Part shown: positions 1 through 9,187 of the stretch, one piece after another | Layout of the letters: every line of letters starts with the position of its first letter | How positions within the stretch are numbered: position 1 is the stretch's first letter | Assembly: GCA_026770585.1 (NCBI GenBank) | Contig: MU646307.1 | Span: 85,062-95,882 of the forward strand | DNA length: 10,821 nt | Direction: 5' to 3' | Origin: Baffinella frigidus | Lineage: Eukaryota > Cryptophyceae > Cryptomonadales > Baffinellaceae | Made by a program: the position numbers and the translations under genes | The notes under the pieces: generated by a model | Told to the model about the DNA's origin: nothing | The model's database searches: none | The model's input: only the letters and a program-made list of their open reading frames with translations

Positions 1-127
1 CGGATCTCAGCTCCCCCCCCCCCCCTGTGAGGACTATCCGGGCATAGGCCCGCCTCGACAGACGTTGGAGCCATTTCAACTCTTGTTCGTGGGTCAGTTG
101 ACTGAATCACTCTCGTTCGTGGCGCAG

Positions 128-256
128 AGCGAGTACAGGCAGTCGGTGCAGAAGAACCTGCGGCTGGAGGCGGTGTGCATCGCCATGGAGAAGGAGGCCG
201 CCGAGAAGGCTGCTGCTGCGCCCGCGGGGGGCGACGCTGCCATGGCCGACGCGTGA
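128..256 (+). CDS. 3'-terminal exon of an unidentified upstream gene
   Basis: An open frame ends at TGA 254-256. It encodes a 42-residue tail starting SEYRQSVQKNLRLEAVCIAM, then a Glu/Lys/Ala-rich helix-like stretch, and ending GGDAAMADA. I place its start at 128 because a CAG acceptor (125-127, context TTCGTGGCGCAG) precedes it in phase 0, and because residues upstream of it look non-coding. An ATG at 65 opens the same frame but gives an unconvincing protein, and the gene must begin left of the window. The first part looks like the end of a globular or helical domain and the last 20 residues like a low-complexity acidic/Ala tail. I do not recognise the family. Pieces of this exon's end are repeated just downstream. 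Coding status is inferred from composition and the splice signal. Confidence 0.5.
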   Translation, partial: SEYRQSVQKNLRLEAVCIAMEKEAAEKAAAAPAGGDAAMADA

Positions 257-298
257 GCGCGTGAGCGCGTGAGCGCGTGAGCGCGTGAGCGCGTGAGC
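251..298 (+). repeat. 8-bp tandem repeat (GCGTGAGC) x6 at the stop codon
   Basis: Six perfect copies of GCGTGAGC run from 251 to 298. The first copy contains the TGA stop codon of the upstream gene, so the array appears to have grown out of the coding end itself. Confidence 0.9.
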
Positions 299-515
299 GC
301 GCTCGCCTGCCATGGCCGACGCGTGAGCGCGCTGCCTGCCTGCCGAGCGTGCCTGTCGAGCGCCGTCCGTGCGCACCTGAGGCCACCGAGGAGGCCTCTG
401 TTGCGCCCCGCGGGGGACGACGCGTGAGCGCGCTCGCGTGCTTAGCACGCTCGCCTCCGACGCGTGAGCGCGCTCGCCTGCCATGGCCGACGCGTGAGCG
501 CGTGGGCGCGTGAGC
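299..515 (+). repeat. Duplicated fragments of the upstream gene's last exon
   Basis: The 25-bp exon end at 237-261 (CTGCCATGGCCGACGCGTGA plus GCGCG) recurs at 307-331 and 478-502. A longer, degenerate copy of the exon, including the Glu/Ala-rich segment and the GCGGGGG stretch, lies at 381-432. Further GACGCGTGAGCGCG pieces lie between. This could be 3' UTR or intergenic DNA. No polyadenylation signal could be assigned. Confidence 0.75.
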
Positions 516-520
516 GTGCG

Positions 521-624
521 TACCCCGTAAGTGACCAGTAGGCCCATACGCCGTACAGTAGGGCCCTAGGACCTGCCTAGGGCGAGTTAGGGCGATTATT
601 CGCCCGTTGGTCACTTAAGGGGTA
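521..624. mobile_element. MITE, TA-flanked family A, copy 1
   Basis: Inverted ends TACCCCGTAAGTGACCA and TGGTCACTTAAGGGGTA bound a 104-bp element with a CCTAGGACCTGCCTAGG core. It is the same family as 6131-6235, 7608-7711 and 10317-10420. It has no coding capacity, as expected of a non-autonomous DNA element. Confidence 0.8.
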
Positions 625-743
625 CGGGGGTACCTCGCTCAAAAGAAACCGCCTCCCCCTAGGACCCTACAGAATGCCTGTGCCTAGGGTCGTGTGGTGG
701 TCCTAGGGGGGTGGGCGTTTCTTATGAGCGAGGTGCCCCTGTA
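623..743. mobile_element. MITE, TA-flanked family B, copy 1
   Basis: Inverted ends TACGGGGGTACCTCGCTC and GAGCGAGGTGCCCCTGTA flank a core rich in CCTAGG. It abuts family A copy 1 and shares one TA with it, which suggests one element landed at the edge of the other. Confidence 0.8.
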
Positions 744-808
744 TCGAGCGCCGTCCGTGCTCGTCTGTCTGCCGAGCGAGCGTACTCAGAGATCGTGGGG
801 GAGGGGTG

Positions 809-929
809 TACAGGGGTACCTCGCTCATAAGAAACAGCCGCCCCCCTAGCACCACCATAGGGCCCTAGGCATAGGCCTACTGTAGGCTCCTAGGGGGGCG
901 CAGTTTCTTATGAGCGAGGTACCCCTGTA
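809..929. mobile_element. MITE, family B, copy 2
   Basis: TACAGGGGTACCTCGCTCAT at the left is mirrored by GAGCGAGGTACCCCTGTA at the right. The whole 121 bp can fold into one hairpin. TA at both edges fits a TA target duplication. Confidence 0.85.
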
Positions 930-1197
930 GTCTGCCGGGATGCTCGAGTGTCGCTCTCCCCTTCTGGGACCACCGCAGGGCCCCGGGGGCACCGCGCGAG
1001 GAAGTGGGGTAAGGAGAATGTGATTAAAGGAGACACGCATTCAGTGGCGGGCAACCTTCGTTGATCCATCGGTCCTCAGGTCCTTGTTCTTCGAGCTCCC
1101 AACATAGGCGGACACCGGAACTTATCCTGCAGAAAGGTCATGCTTCCTTTCGGATCATATCAGGCCCCCCGGTGCAGAAGGACGGGCATAGGACCTC
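930..1197. other. Spacer with no recognised feature
   Basis: Between two family B elements I see no convincing gene, repeat or RNA. Short open frames cross it but none has exon-like borders or recognisable content. Confidence 0.5.
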
Positions 1198-1319
1198 TAC
1201 AGGGGTACCTCGCTCATCAGAAACCACACCCCCGCCTAGGACCACCGTAGGGCCCTAGGCATAGACCTACTGTAGGGTCCTAGGGGGGAGCGGTTTCTTA
1301 TGAGCGAGGTACCCATCTA
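1198..1319. mobile_element. MITE, family B, copy 3
   Basis: The left end TACAGGGGTACCTCGCTCAT and the right end ATGAGCGAGGTACCCATCTA form the same inverted structure. The right tip has drifted, so this copy is probably older than copy 2. Confidence 0.85.
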
Positions 1320-1447
1320 GAGCTCACGCCATTCCTGAGGTGGGTGATTGATGCACACAAGGTACGAGAGCACCATAACCCCTCCAAAGCCTCCAACGCC
1401 CTGCGAGTGTGGCAGCCACGGGTTATCGGCATATCTGCGGATGGGGC

Positions 1448-1570
1448 TACAGGGGTACCTCGCTCATAAGAAACCGCCCCCCTCTCTAGGACCCTACAGT
1501 AGGGCTATGCCTAGGGCCCTATGGCGGTCCTCGGGGGGGGGCGATTTCTTATGAGCGAAGTACTCCTGTA
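1448..1570. mobile_element. MITE, family B, copy 4
   Basis: Inverted ends TACAGGGGTACCTCGCTCAT and ATGAGCGAAGTACTCCTGTA surround a CCTAGG-containing centre. It is the last of four family B copies in 0.95 kb. Confidence 0.85.
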
Positions 1571-1808
1571 CATTTAGGTTCCGTGGGGGGGGTGGGGGTG
1601 GAGGGGCGGCCAGAGGGAGGGGTGAGGTTTCGTGGAGAGGAAGGGAGGGGTACTGTGCAGAAGGAGAGATGACGGCGCTTTCAGGAAGGTGCGCATGTGA
1701 TTAAATTTAGTCAACTTGGGCCGCGAACGAGAAGCTGGTCGTGTCCATTTTTTGCGTCCCAAAGACCCAGGAGTTTTCAAGGGTTGCCTAGGTTGCAAGG
1801 AGGGGATC
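1571..1808 (+). promoter_or_regulatory. Putative promoter and 5' leader of the cyclophilin gene
   Basis: This stretch lies between the last MITE of the island and the first ATG of the cyclophilin gene. It begins G/T-rich and purine-rich, then becomes mixed. I see no clear TATA box or other core element, so transcription start and leader length cannot be fixed. In-frame codons continue upstream of 1809 to an ATG at 1716, but that start would bury the signal peptide. Confidence 0.35.
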
Positions 1809-2089
1809 ATGGGGATTGTTCGCCCGACACTCCTCGTCCTCCTCTTCGCAGCTCCTGCCACCTGCTTTCTCACCCCGGCCCTTCTCACCGCACGCTCCGG
1901 TTTGCACCCAGTGGATGCCGCCCTTGCTCCGCGCCTTGGACGATCGTCTGGCATTCCGCGCCAAGGGAAGGAGGCTCTCCGGTGCGCGGTTGGACCCGAG
2001 AGCGAAAGGGATGCGGGTGAGGCCACTGCTGCTGGTCATCGCTGGAGTGGAGCGACGGGCGGGGTTCAGGGGCGGAGGGCTCTGATGAG
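1809..2089 (+). CDS. Exon 1: signal peptide, transit peptide and twin-Arg motif
   Basis: The first codon is the ATG at 1809. Residues MGIVRPTLLVLLFAAPATC are followed by FLTP, the Phe at +1 that marks red-lineage complex-plastid presequences. Residues 20-88 are basic, hydroxylated and Ala-rich. GRRALM at 88-93 supplies the twin arginines of a thylakoid Tat signal. The donor GAG|GTCAGT ends the exon after two bases of a codon. An in-frame ATG at 1716 is rejected because its 31 extra residues are charged and would hide the signal peptide. An alternative donor at 2017 (GTGAGG) leaves the wrong phase for exon 2. Confidence 0.75.
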
Positions 2090-5000
2090 GTCAGTGCTCC
2101 CGTTTCCACACCGGCAACTTGCCAACCTGTGCCTGGTCACCGCCTGGGCTCGCTCCTGCCTGTTCGCCAATAAAGTCACATCTCGTCTGTGCGCAGGGGC
2201 GCGATGGCTGCCGGACTGGCGGTGGCGGCCGCGTCGCCAGCGTTGGCGGACCTGGAGTTGACGCCCTTCGCGCAGAAGGTCCGTTCCCTCGGGGTAGAGG
2301 TCGAGACTTGAGGGCGGAGGGTTCGCGCGATGGATGCAGGGGAAGGAGGTGTCACGCAGTGCCACTGGCGGTGCACCCAGTTACGGGTGCACCAAGTCAC
2401 GTGAGGCGTGTGCCATGTTCTTTCTCAATCCATCTTTCTCGTGTTGCGAACCTCTCCGAAACACGGTGCGTCCACCAACCCTCACGGCTTGGGCAAATCG
2501 ACGATTTTCGATGTGGGATTTCAAGGGGGTTGAAGTCGGAATCCGACTTCAACGGCTCCAAATCCCCTTGAACTCGGGAACTCGAAAATCGTCGATTTGC
2601 CCAAGCCATGAGGGTTGGTGGTGTGTGTCAAACGCGAGGATGGAGATCGTTGCGTTGAGAGGGTGGGTGGGTAGCTCCACTAGCCCTCGGAGGTGGCTCA
2701 AATCGTGCTCTGGGGCATTTTCGATTCACCTTGACATCGGGGTCGGATCCGACCCCGATCCAAGGCAAAATCGAAAGACTTTCCAGGGCACTATTTGAGC
2801 CACTTGGGGTGGCTGGTGGCTGAAGTAATGCAAAAATCTTACGTTAACGGACCCCTTAAGGGGTCGGTTAACGTGGGCTTACTGGAGCCGTTGATGGTCA
2901 ACCGGGCTCTAAAACGATTTTAAAAGCGATTTCAGGACTTTTAAAGCCCAAGAATGTTTTCCATTATAAATTTTGTACCAAAGTTACAACTGCGTTAACG
3001 CAGGCTTTTTGCATGAGAAGAGGAGCAAGCGGTCGCGCGTGGCTGTTTCCCGCTCTCCACACGAGGCTATCCATGCGAACAGGTTCACAAGTTAATTATT
3101 GGATTATCGCCCAGGAAACACGCCAAAAGTCTGTCACAACCAGGATTCCGCGATTCCTAGCTCTGTTTCACTCTGGTAGACTAAATAGATTTGTCCTTTT
3201 ATTCAACTCAAAACGCCAAAAGTGATCTTTATCAAAGAGATTTGTGAGATTTGTCAACTTTTGGCGAACCGTTGCGATCTGGTCTCATCAAATTGGTGAG
3301 ACCAAATCGAGTGGAACAGAGCTAGGATTCTCTGGGTATCCAACATTTTTTTAGAAGAGGCGACCGCGAGCCTCTAGTTGACTGAAGTGAAAGGTCTCCT
3401 ACACTTTGACCATTTTGTCAAACTCGTGTGTCTTGAGTGTCGTAGAGAGAGCGGTGTGGGTAGATGAGCGGGAGGCTTGACCAACCCCCTGTCGGCAGCA
3501 GGGTGTGAAAGAGATCGTCAAACGCAAAGACGAACATCTCATCCGGACGAGTATTTCTGAGAAATACGATTTCGGGGGCCATCGATGCGATTTCGGTGTA
3601 TCTTGAGGCTCTATATTGTGAAGTTACTTCTATGAAAGGCCAATATGAACATCCTCTGAGCCTTAATATACACCAAAATCGTATTCCTCAGGAATACTCG
3701 CCGTGATGAGATCGTTGCGTTGAGAGGGTGGGTGGTTCGCTGATGAGGAGCAAGCGGTGGCTGCCAGCAAGGGAGATTTCATAGGGAAACTCCTGGAAAG
3801 TTCGGTAGTTTCCCTACGGATTTAGGTAGGACCTACCTACCGTAGGCCGTAGGGCTCCTAGGACCAAAATGTCCTAGGATTTTGGCCTACGGTAGGAGGT
3901 CCTAGGCAATGCCGTAGGAGAAACTACCGAACTTTCCAGGGGTTTTACGACTAGATTCAGGAAAACACGCTTGGCTGGTTTCCGCTCTGTAGCATCCATG
4001 ATTTCACAATTCTCTGGGTGTCCAACAATTTTATTTTAATAAAATCATTTTTGATTATTGTCCCCACAGTGGGTAGCTGAAGAGGAGCAAGCTTATCTCA
4101 GAAAACGAGTTCTAAAACTCGTTTTCTTAAGTCAATCCCCCTACAAATTCGTCAACTTATTCTTTACTCTCCGCATAAGTTGACAAATTTATAGGGGAAT
4201 TGACTTAAGAAAACGAGTTTTAGAACTCGTTTTCTGAGATAAAAGCGGAGGCTGCCAGCAAGGGAGATTCAGGAAAACACCCCTTGCTGCCAGGTTAAAC
4301 CGGGCCATACATATACTTATGTATGTACCTGTACAGTCTCTATATCTATTATACAACCCTTTCCTGGTACAACACTGCCTGTACGAGTTTAATTTACAAG
4401 AAAGTGGATCACTATGTGTTCATAGGAGTTGGACGAAGGTCAATCGGGGCCCTATGTAAATTTAATTAGGACCAGAATCCGGTCTGACAGGCCATTTTCT
4501 CTGCAATTGAAAATGTTCCCGGATGAAGGTGGCAGATGAGGTGCGTCCGGGGGGCAAGGGCACTGTCATCAACGGCATGACCGTCGCTGCCGACTGCAGG
4601 TCTTATCCGGGGAAACCTTATTTTTCTTTCATTTGGTGGCAACGAAAATTACTACACAAACCGTTCTCACTAGTAATGTTAAAGCATTTGTGTAGTGATT
4701 TTCGTTGCCATTGAATGCAAGAAAAATAGGTTGATCGACCTGCAGTCGATGCCGACTGCAGGTCCTTTCCCCCCCCTTAGATGAGGTGCGTCCGGGGGGC
4801 AAGGGCCCCGTCTAGCTCTGTCCCAGTTCAATTTGGGCTCGCCATTACTTCGCCCCCCCCACGAAATTTTACAGGTAAATTTCATGGGGGGGGGGTCAAA
4901 ATTTACCAAATTTTGGGGGGGGGGCGAAATAATGGCGAGCCCAATCCAAGTGGGATAGAGCTAGACCGTCATCAACGGCATGGTGGTGGATGCCGACTGC

Positions 5001-8000
5001 AGGTCCTTTCTCCCCCCTTACCACGTAGCAGCGGCCGAGTTCCTTTTCACCTTGAACGCAAGGTGAAATTCCGGTTAGGTTCCGGGGCAATGGATACGAT
5101 TCCAGTACATATCGCTTAGATGGACTGTATCCGTGACGCCCCCGGTGGCTGCTAAGTGAAGAGGTAGGGGGTTACGAGATGCGGACGTCGACTGCCGTGC
5201 CATCAGACCTAGGACCCTACAGTAGGCAATCCGTAGGGAGTGGCTGCTGTGTGGGGACATGACACATCAGTGGCATGACCGTGGATGCTGCAGGTCCTCC
5301 CCCCCCCCTGCGCACATTCATAGGCTAACGGCCTGAAAATGGGGTAGTTAGGCATACGGTATTGCCTAGGACCTCCTACCGTAGGCCGAGGGATCCTAGG
5401 ACCAAAAAGTCTCGGCCTACGGTAGGAGGTCCTAGGCAATGCCGTAGGCCTAACTACCCCATTTTCAGGCCGTTACCCTATTAACATGACCCACTCCAGG
5501 CCCTTGGGTAGGGTATTCCATGTGCGTTATTGGAGCCGTTTGTGCGTTCTTGGCGCCGTTTTGTGCTACAAGATGACTTTTGAGAACCATTTCCCCTGAA
5601 AAATGACTTTTGAATACCCCCCCCTCCAGCCCTGCGTGGTGACGCCCCTCAGAGGAAGACGCCCTTCAAGGAAGACGCCCCCTCACTCGTTTTCGCTGTT
5701 AGGTCCAAGTCGAACCAGGCTTCATTGGGGGAGCCACCTTAGAGGTGATGGTGGTCAATCAAAAGTCAACTCCGTGGCAGAATCCCGGAAATTCCGGGAA
5801 GTTGGCAAAAGTTGACGCTGCGCCCGAGTGGAGTGGACTTTTGCCATTGCCTCCCCTCAGGTCTAGCGTTGCGTTCGTAGTGGCCCTGGAGTGTGGTGCA
5901 CCACCCGGCACTGAGGATGATGAGGTCCGGTGCGGGGGAAGGCGCGGCAACGACTGCAGCGTCTGGGCCTTTTTCCAAAAGTTGTTTTTGCACTGAGGCG
6001 CAGGGTTAACTTTTGCCAGCCCCCCTTATCTGGGGGGTCTGGCAAGGTAAATCCGAGGTCTGAGAATCGACGATTTGGTCTTTCCGTGAGGGTGAGTGGG
6101 ATGATGCGGTTCGGTGCAGGGGAAGCCGAGTATCCCTTAAGTGGCCAGCCGGTCAAATTTGACTGGCAAGAGGTCCTAGGCAGGTCCTAGGACCCTACGG
6201 TAGGGTGTATGAGCCTACTGGCCACTTAAGGGATAGAGCTTTCACTGAGGATGATGAGGTTCGATGCAGGGGAAGCCGCGGCAACGACTGCAGCGTCTGG
6301 GCCCCGCCCGAGATGGATCTCTCCGCGAAACCCCCCCCAGGTCCCCCCTCCCCCCGCCAAACGAGCCAGTCTTTGATTTATGCGTAGGACCCTTTGATTT
6401 ATTCGTAGGACCCTTTGATTTGTTCGTAGGACCCTTCGATTTATTCGTTAGACCCTACAGTCTTTGTACTTTGAAACTGACTGTTTCAAAGTACAAAGTC
6501 TGCGCGGTTTAGAAGGGGTTGGAGGTACACAACGCGTGTAAAGCTTCGGCTGGGCCCCCGAGAACTTCTCGGGGGCCCAGACGGGGGGGGGCTCTCTGCG
6601 AAATGGGCCCCGCCCGAGATGGACCTCTCCGCGAAACCCCCCCCAGGTTCCCCCGCCGAACGTGCCTCCCAAAATCCTAAACCATAAACCGTAAACCCGG
6701 AACCCGAAGACCAAACGTTTGGCGGGTTGTTGCCAAGACTGTTCCCAAGTGCAAAGTCTGCACAGTTGAGAAACACACTTATCTGGGGAACCCTATTTTT
6801 CTTTCATTCGATGGCAACGAAAATTACTACGCAATTCGTTGTTATTATTAATATTAAAGAATTTGTGCAGTGATTTTGATTGCCGTCAAATGGAAAAAAA
6901 TAGGGTTCCCCGGATGAACACAACGCGTGTAAGGCTTCGTGTGGGCCCGCCTGAGATCGACCCTAAACCCTAAACCCTAAACCCTAAACCCTAAACCCTA
7001 AACCCTAAACCCTAAACTCTAACCCCCCCCCAGGTTCCCCCTCCAACAACTTAGCAGCCACCGGAGGCTTCACGGATACTGTCCATCTAAACTATTTGTA
7101 CTAGAATCGTATCCATTTGCATAGGATTCTAACCGCCGCGGAATCCACACCAAGCCTTACACGCGTTCTGTGCTTGTAAACCCTATCCTGCAGTACACCC
7201 TGTTTGCCAGCACAGAACGCGTGTACAGCGCTGTGCGGAGAAGTTGGCCACGGGAAATAATGGGAAATCGAGAAATTGGAGACATTGTCAACTTTTGAGA
7301 AATGTAGTACCATAAATTTCTCAAAAGTGGACAAATGGCTCCGATTTCCCCATTTTCCCATTTTCCGGTGGCCAACTTCTCTGCGCAGCGCTCTATTATT
7401 GTCTGTGTTAAGAAGTGAAAATCGCGTCGGTGCAGGGAGCGTGCGGGGCAAGGTGACATCCAAGGCCTACCTCGACATCCGCATCGTGCGCGACTACAAG
7501 TACCTAACCCCTCGTTCGTTTAGGGTGTAGGGTTGAGAGTTCAGGGTTCCCGTAGTACATTTGCGCAGCTGAACCTTCGATTAGTTCAACCCCTCGTTCG
7601 AGTAGGGTATCCCTTAAGTGGCCAGTAGGCGCATACGCCCTACCGTAGGGTCCTAGGACCTGCCTAGGACCTCTTGGTGGTCAAATTTGACCACCTGGCC
7701 ACTTGGGTTTAGAGTTTGTGGTTCAGAGTTCAATGCGGATTGGAGGTGGTCCATCGATCCAACGTCCGCGACTACAAGTACCGAACCCCTCGTTCGATTA
7801 GGGTGTAGGGTTGAGAGTGCAGGGTTCCCGTAGTACATCTTCTTTCTTCTTTGTTACTCTCGATACAGGTCCTAAAACAGGCCCTTGAGCCTTGAGTTGG
7901 GTGATACAAAAGTCTATGAGCCTTACGAAACGGGCCCGCCTCAGAGACAAGAGCTATAATGGCTCCAGGTAGTACATTTGCGCAGCTGACTCCTCCAAGG

Positions 8001-9139
8001 TCTTCCTCGGCATCCGCATCGTGCGCGACTACAAGTACTTGAACCCTGGCCCCTAGCCCGTAAATTCTGAACCCGAAATACGAAACCCGAAACCCGAAAT
8101 CCGGAACCCGGAACCCGGAACCCGGAACCCGGAACCCGAAACCCGGAACCCGAAACCCGAAACCCGAAACCCGAAACCCGAAACCCGAAACCCAAAAAAA
8201 CGAAAAACGAAACCCGAAACCATAAACCATGAACCATAAACCTGAATCCCATCGCGTTGAGCAGCAAGGAGGTGCTGGAAGATGGCGTCCTGCGCGGACG
8301 GGTCGTCTTCGGCTTGTAACCCCCCCCCCCCACTTAGCAGCCACCGGGGGCTTCACGGATACAGCCCATCTAAACGATTTGTGCTGAAGGTGTTGGTGTC
8401 ATCAAGGTGCTACTGAAAATCTCTAGCCCGCTCTGTCCATCTAATCGTTTTAAAACGAATCTGTATTTAATAGTCAGCTTTTGCACCAAATATGTCAGCT
8501 TTGGGTCTAAAATCATCAGGGTGGTGTTGTCCTCAAGGTGATGTTCTCCTGAAGTTTTTCTCCTGAAGGTGGTGTCGTCATTCACGTAGCACGTTGGTGT
8601 TGGTGTCCTGAAAATGTTTGTCCTGAAGGGATCCTAGGACCAAAACGTCTCGGCCTACGGTAGGAGGTCCTAGGCAATGCCGTAGGCCTAACTACCCCAA
8701 ATTTTTGTCCTGAAGGTGTCCCTCTCCCGAAGGTGTTCTCCATTTTAAAAAGTTGGCGTATATATGTATATATATTATATAAATATAAATACATATATAT
8801 ACAATATATATAAGTTAGTAGGCTCATACACCCTTAACAAACACATGATATGTGAATTCCTCTCCGGCAGGTACGGCGAGGACTCCCCGAAGACAGCCAA
8901 GCAGTTCCTGCAGTTTGTGAGTGGCGAGGCGACCGGCCCGACCTTCGCGTCAGCCCTCTTCTACAAGCACACCGCCGGCAAGTAGGCGTCCCCACCCTAA
9001 TCCCGGCGTTCCATGTGTATATATATATATATATATATTATTATATATGTAATATATATGTATATGATATATAGAACATATAATATTTATATGTATATAT
9101 ATTCAATATGTTCAATATGTTCCATGTATATATATAAAC

Positions 9140-9187
<48 letters not shown>

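Larger units (their letters stand above)
2641..4285 (+). repeat. Three dispersed copies of one host segment, each carrying different MITEs
   Basis: The shared text runs GATCGTTGCGTTGAGAGGGT... GAAGAGGAGCAAGCGG... GCCAGCAAGGGAGATTCAGG... TTTCCGCTCT... TCTCTGGGTATCCAAC. Copy 1 is split over 2643-2676, 2818-2825, 3017-3155 and 3327-3352. Copy 2 lies at 3710-3778 and 3954-4037. Copy 3 lies at 4068-4092 and 4243-4285. The frame AEEEQA..AASKGDSGK is open in part, so an ancient exon cannot be ruled out. Confidence 0.75.
4536..5008 (+). repeat. Duplicated exon-like segment (ATGAGGTGCGTCCGG...GACTGCAGGTC)
   Basis: The first copy, 4536-4607, is open as DEVRPGGKGTVINGMTVAAD and ends TGCAG|GTC. A second, 4784-4808 plus 4966-5008, is split by a MITE. 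Partial copies of its end lie at 4750-4770 and 5271-5300. Both full copies follow an AG (GGCAG, CCTTAG). It could be a decayed or optional exon, but its phases (1 in, 2 out) do not fit exons 3 and 4 directly. Confidence 0.55.
5857..6310 (+). repeat. Repeated exon-like segment (GATGATGAGGT...GACTGCAGCGTCTGGGCC)
   Basis: One copy at 5911-5970 and one at 6249-6304 share GATGATGAGGT, GGGGAAG, GGCAACGACTGCAGCGTCTG and GGCC. A third start at 6100-6130 is cut by the family A MITE. The first copy follows CCTCCCCTCAG and stays open (SSVAFVVALECGAPPGTEDD). The GATGCAGGGGAAG piece also resembles the acceptor of exon 3 (2334-2346), so this may be a decayed copy of that border. Confidence 0.55.
2401..7435 (+). 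other. Intron 3, about 5 kb, built of repeats
   Basis: If exons 3 and 4 are adjacent, the interval from GTGAGG to GGTGCAG is one intron. Most of it is assignable to MITEs, hairpins, tandem repeats and duplicated host segments, listed separately. Small additional exons cannot be excluded, notably the open stretches at 4536-4599 and 5857-5966, but neither fits the phases of exons 3 and 4 alone. Confidence 0.45.
7500..7985 (+). repeat. Degenerate tandem copies of exon 4 with its flanks
   Basis: The flank after exon 4, AACCCCTCGTTCG..TAGGGTG to CAGGGTTCCCGTAGTACAT (7504-7560), recurs at 7782-7838. A stub of the exon (GTCCGCGACTACAAGTACC) precedes it at 7764. The acceptor-like CGTAGTACATTTGCGCAGCT occurs at 7552 and again before 7986. 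The copy at 7573-7607 lacks the exon. Confidence 0.75.

Noticed and set aside
107-547. 146-codon reverse-strand frame
   Set aside because: It lies opposite the upstream gene's exon and its GC-rich repeats. The Ala/Arg/Ser content comes from the repeat, not from a protein family.
1716-1808. Upstream in-frame ATG for exon 1
   Set aside because: It would add 31 charged residues before the signal peptide, which must be at the N-terminus to work.
1574-2026. 150-codon reverse-strand frame opposite exon 1
   Set aside because: It is a shadow of a GC-rich exon and a purine-rich leader, with no recognisable domain.
2090-2261. Read-through of exon 1 into intron 1 in the same frame
   Set aside because: The read-through protein lacks the hydrophobic core. 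Splicing 2089 to 2197 gives a complete twin-Arg signal with an ALA|D site.
6264-6512. 82-codon frame with FDLFVGP repeats
   Set aside because: The repeat comes from a 21-bp tandem array between intronic elements, with no exon-like borders.
6550-6580. Rho-independent terminator
   Set aside because: The hairpin has no T-run and the context is a nuclear intron.
6961-7016. Chromosome end
   Set aside because: Gene exons continue on both sides and only eight perfect units are present, so it is an internal telomere-like repeat.
7772-8356. 194-codon reverse-strand frame with Gly-Phe-Arg-Val repeats, and a similar one at 9706-10053
   Set aside because: The frames run through 7-bp tandem arrays; 21 bp of array gives a 7-residue repeat in any open frame. 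No start context, domain or composition of real protein.
8387-8745. Regularly spaced repeats suggestive of a CRISPR array
   Set aside because: GTCCTGAAGGTG units are short, variable and unevenly spaced, and the setting is a eukaryotic intron.
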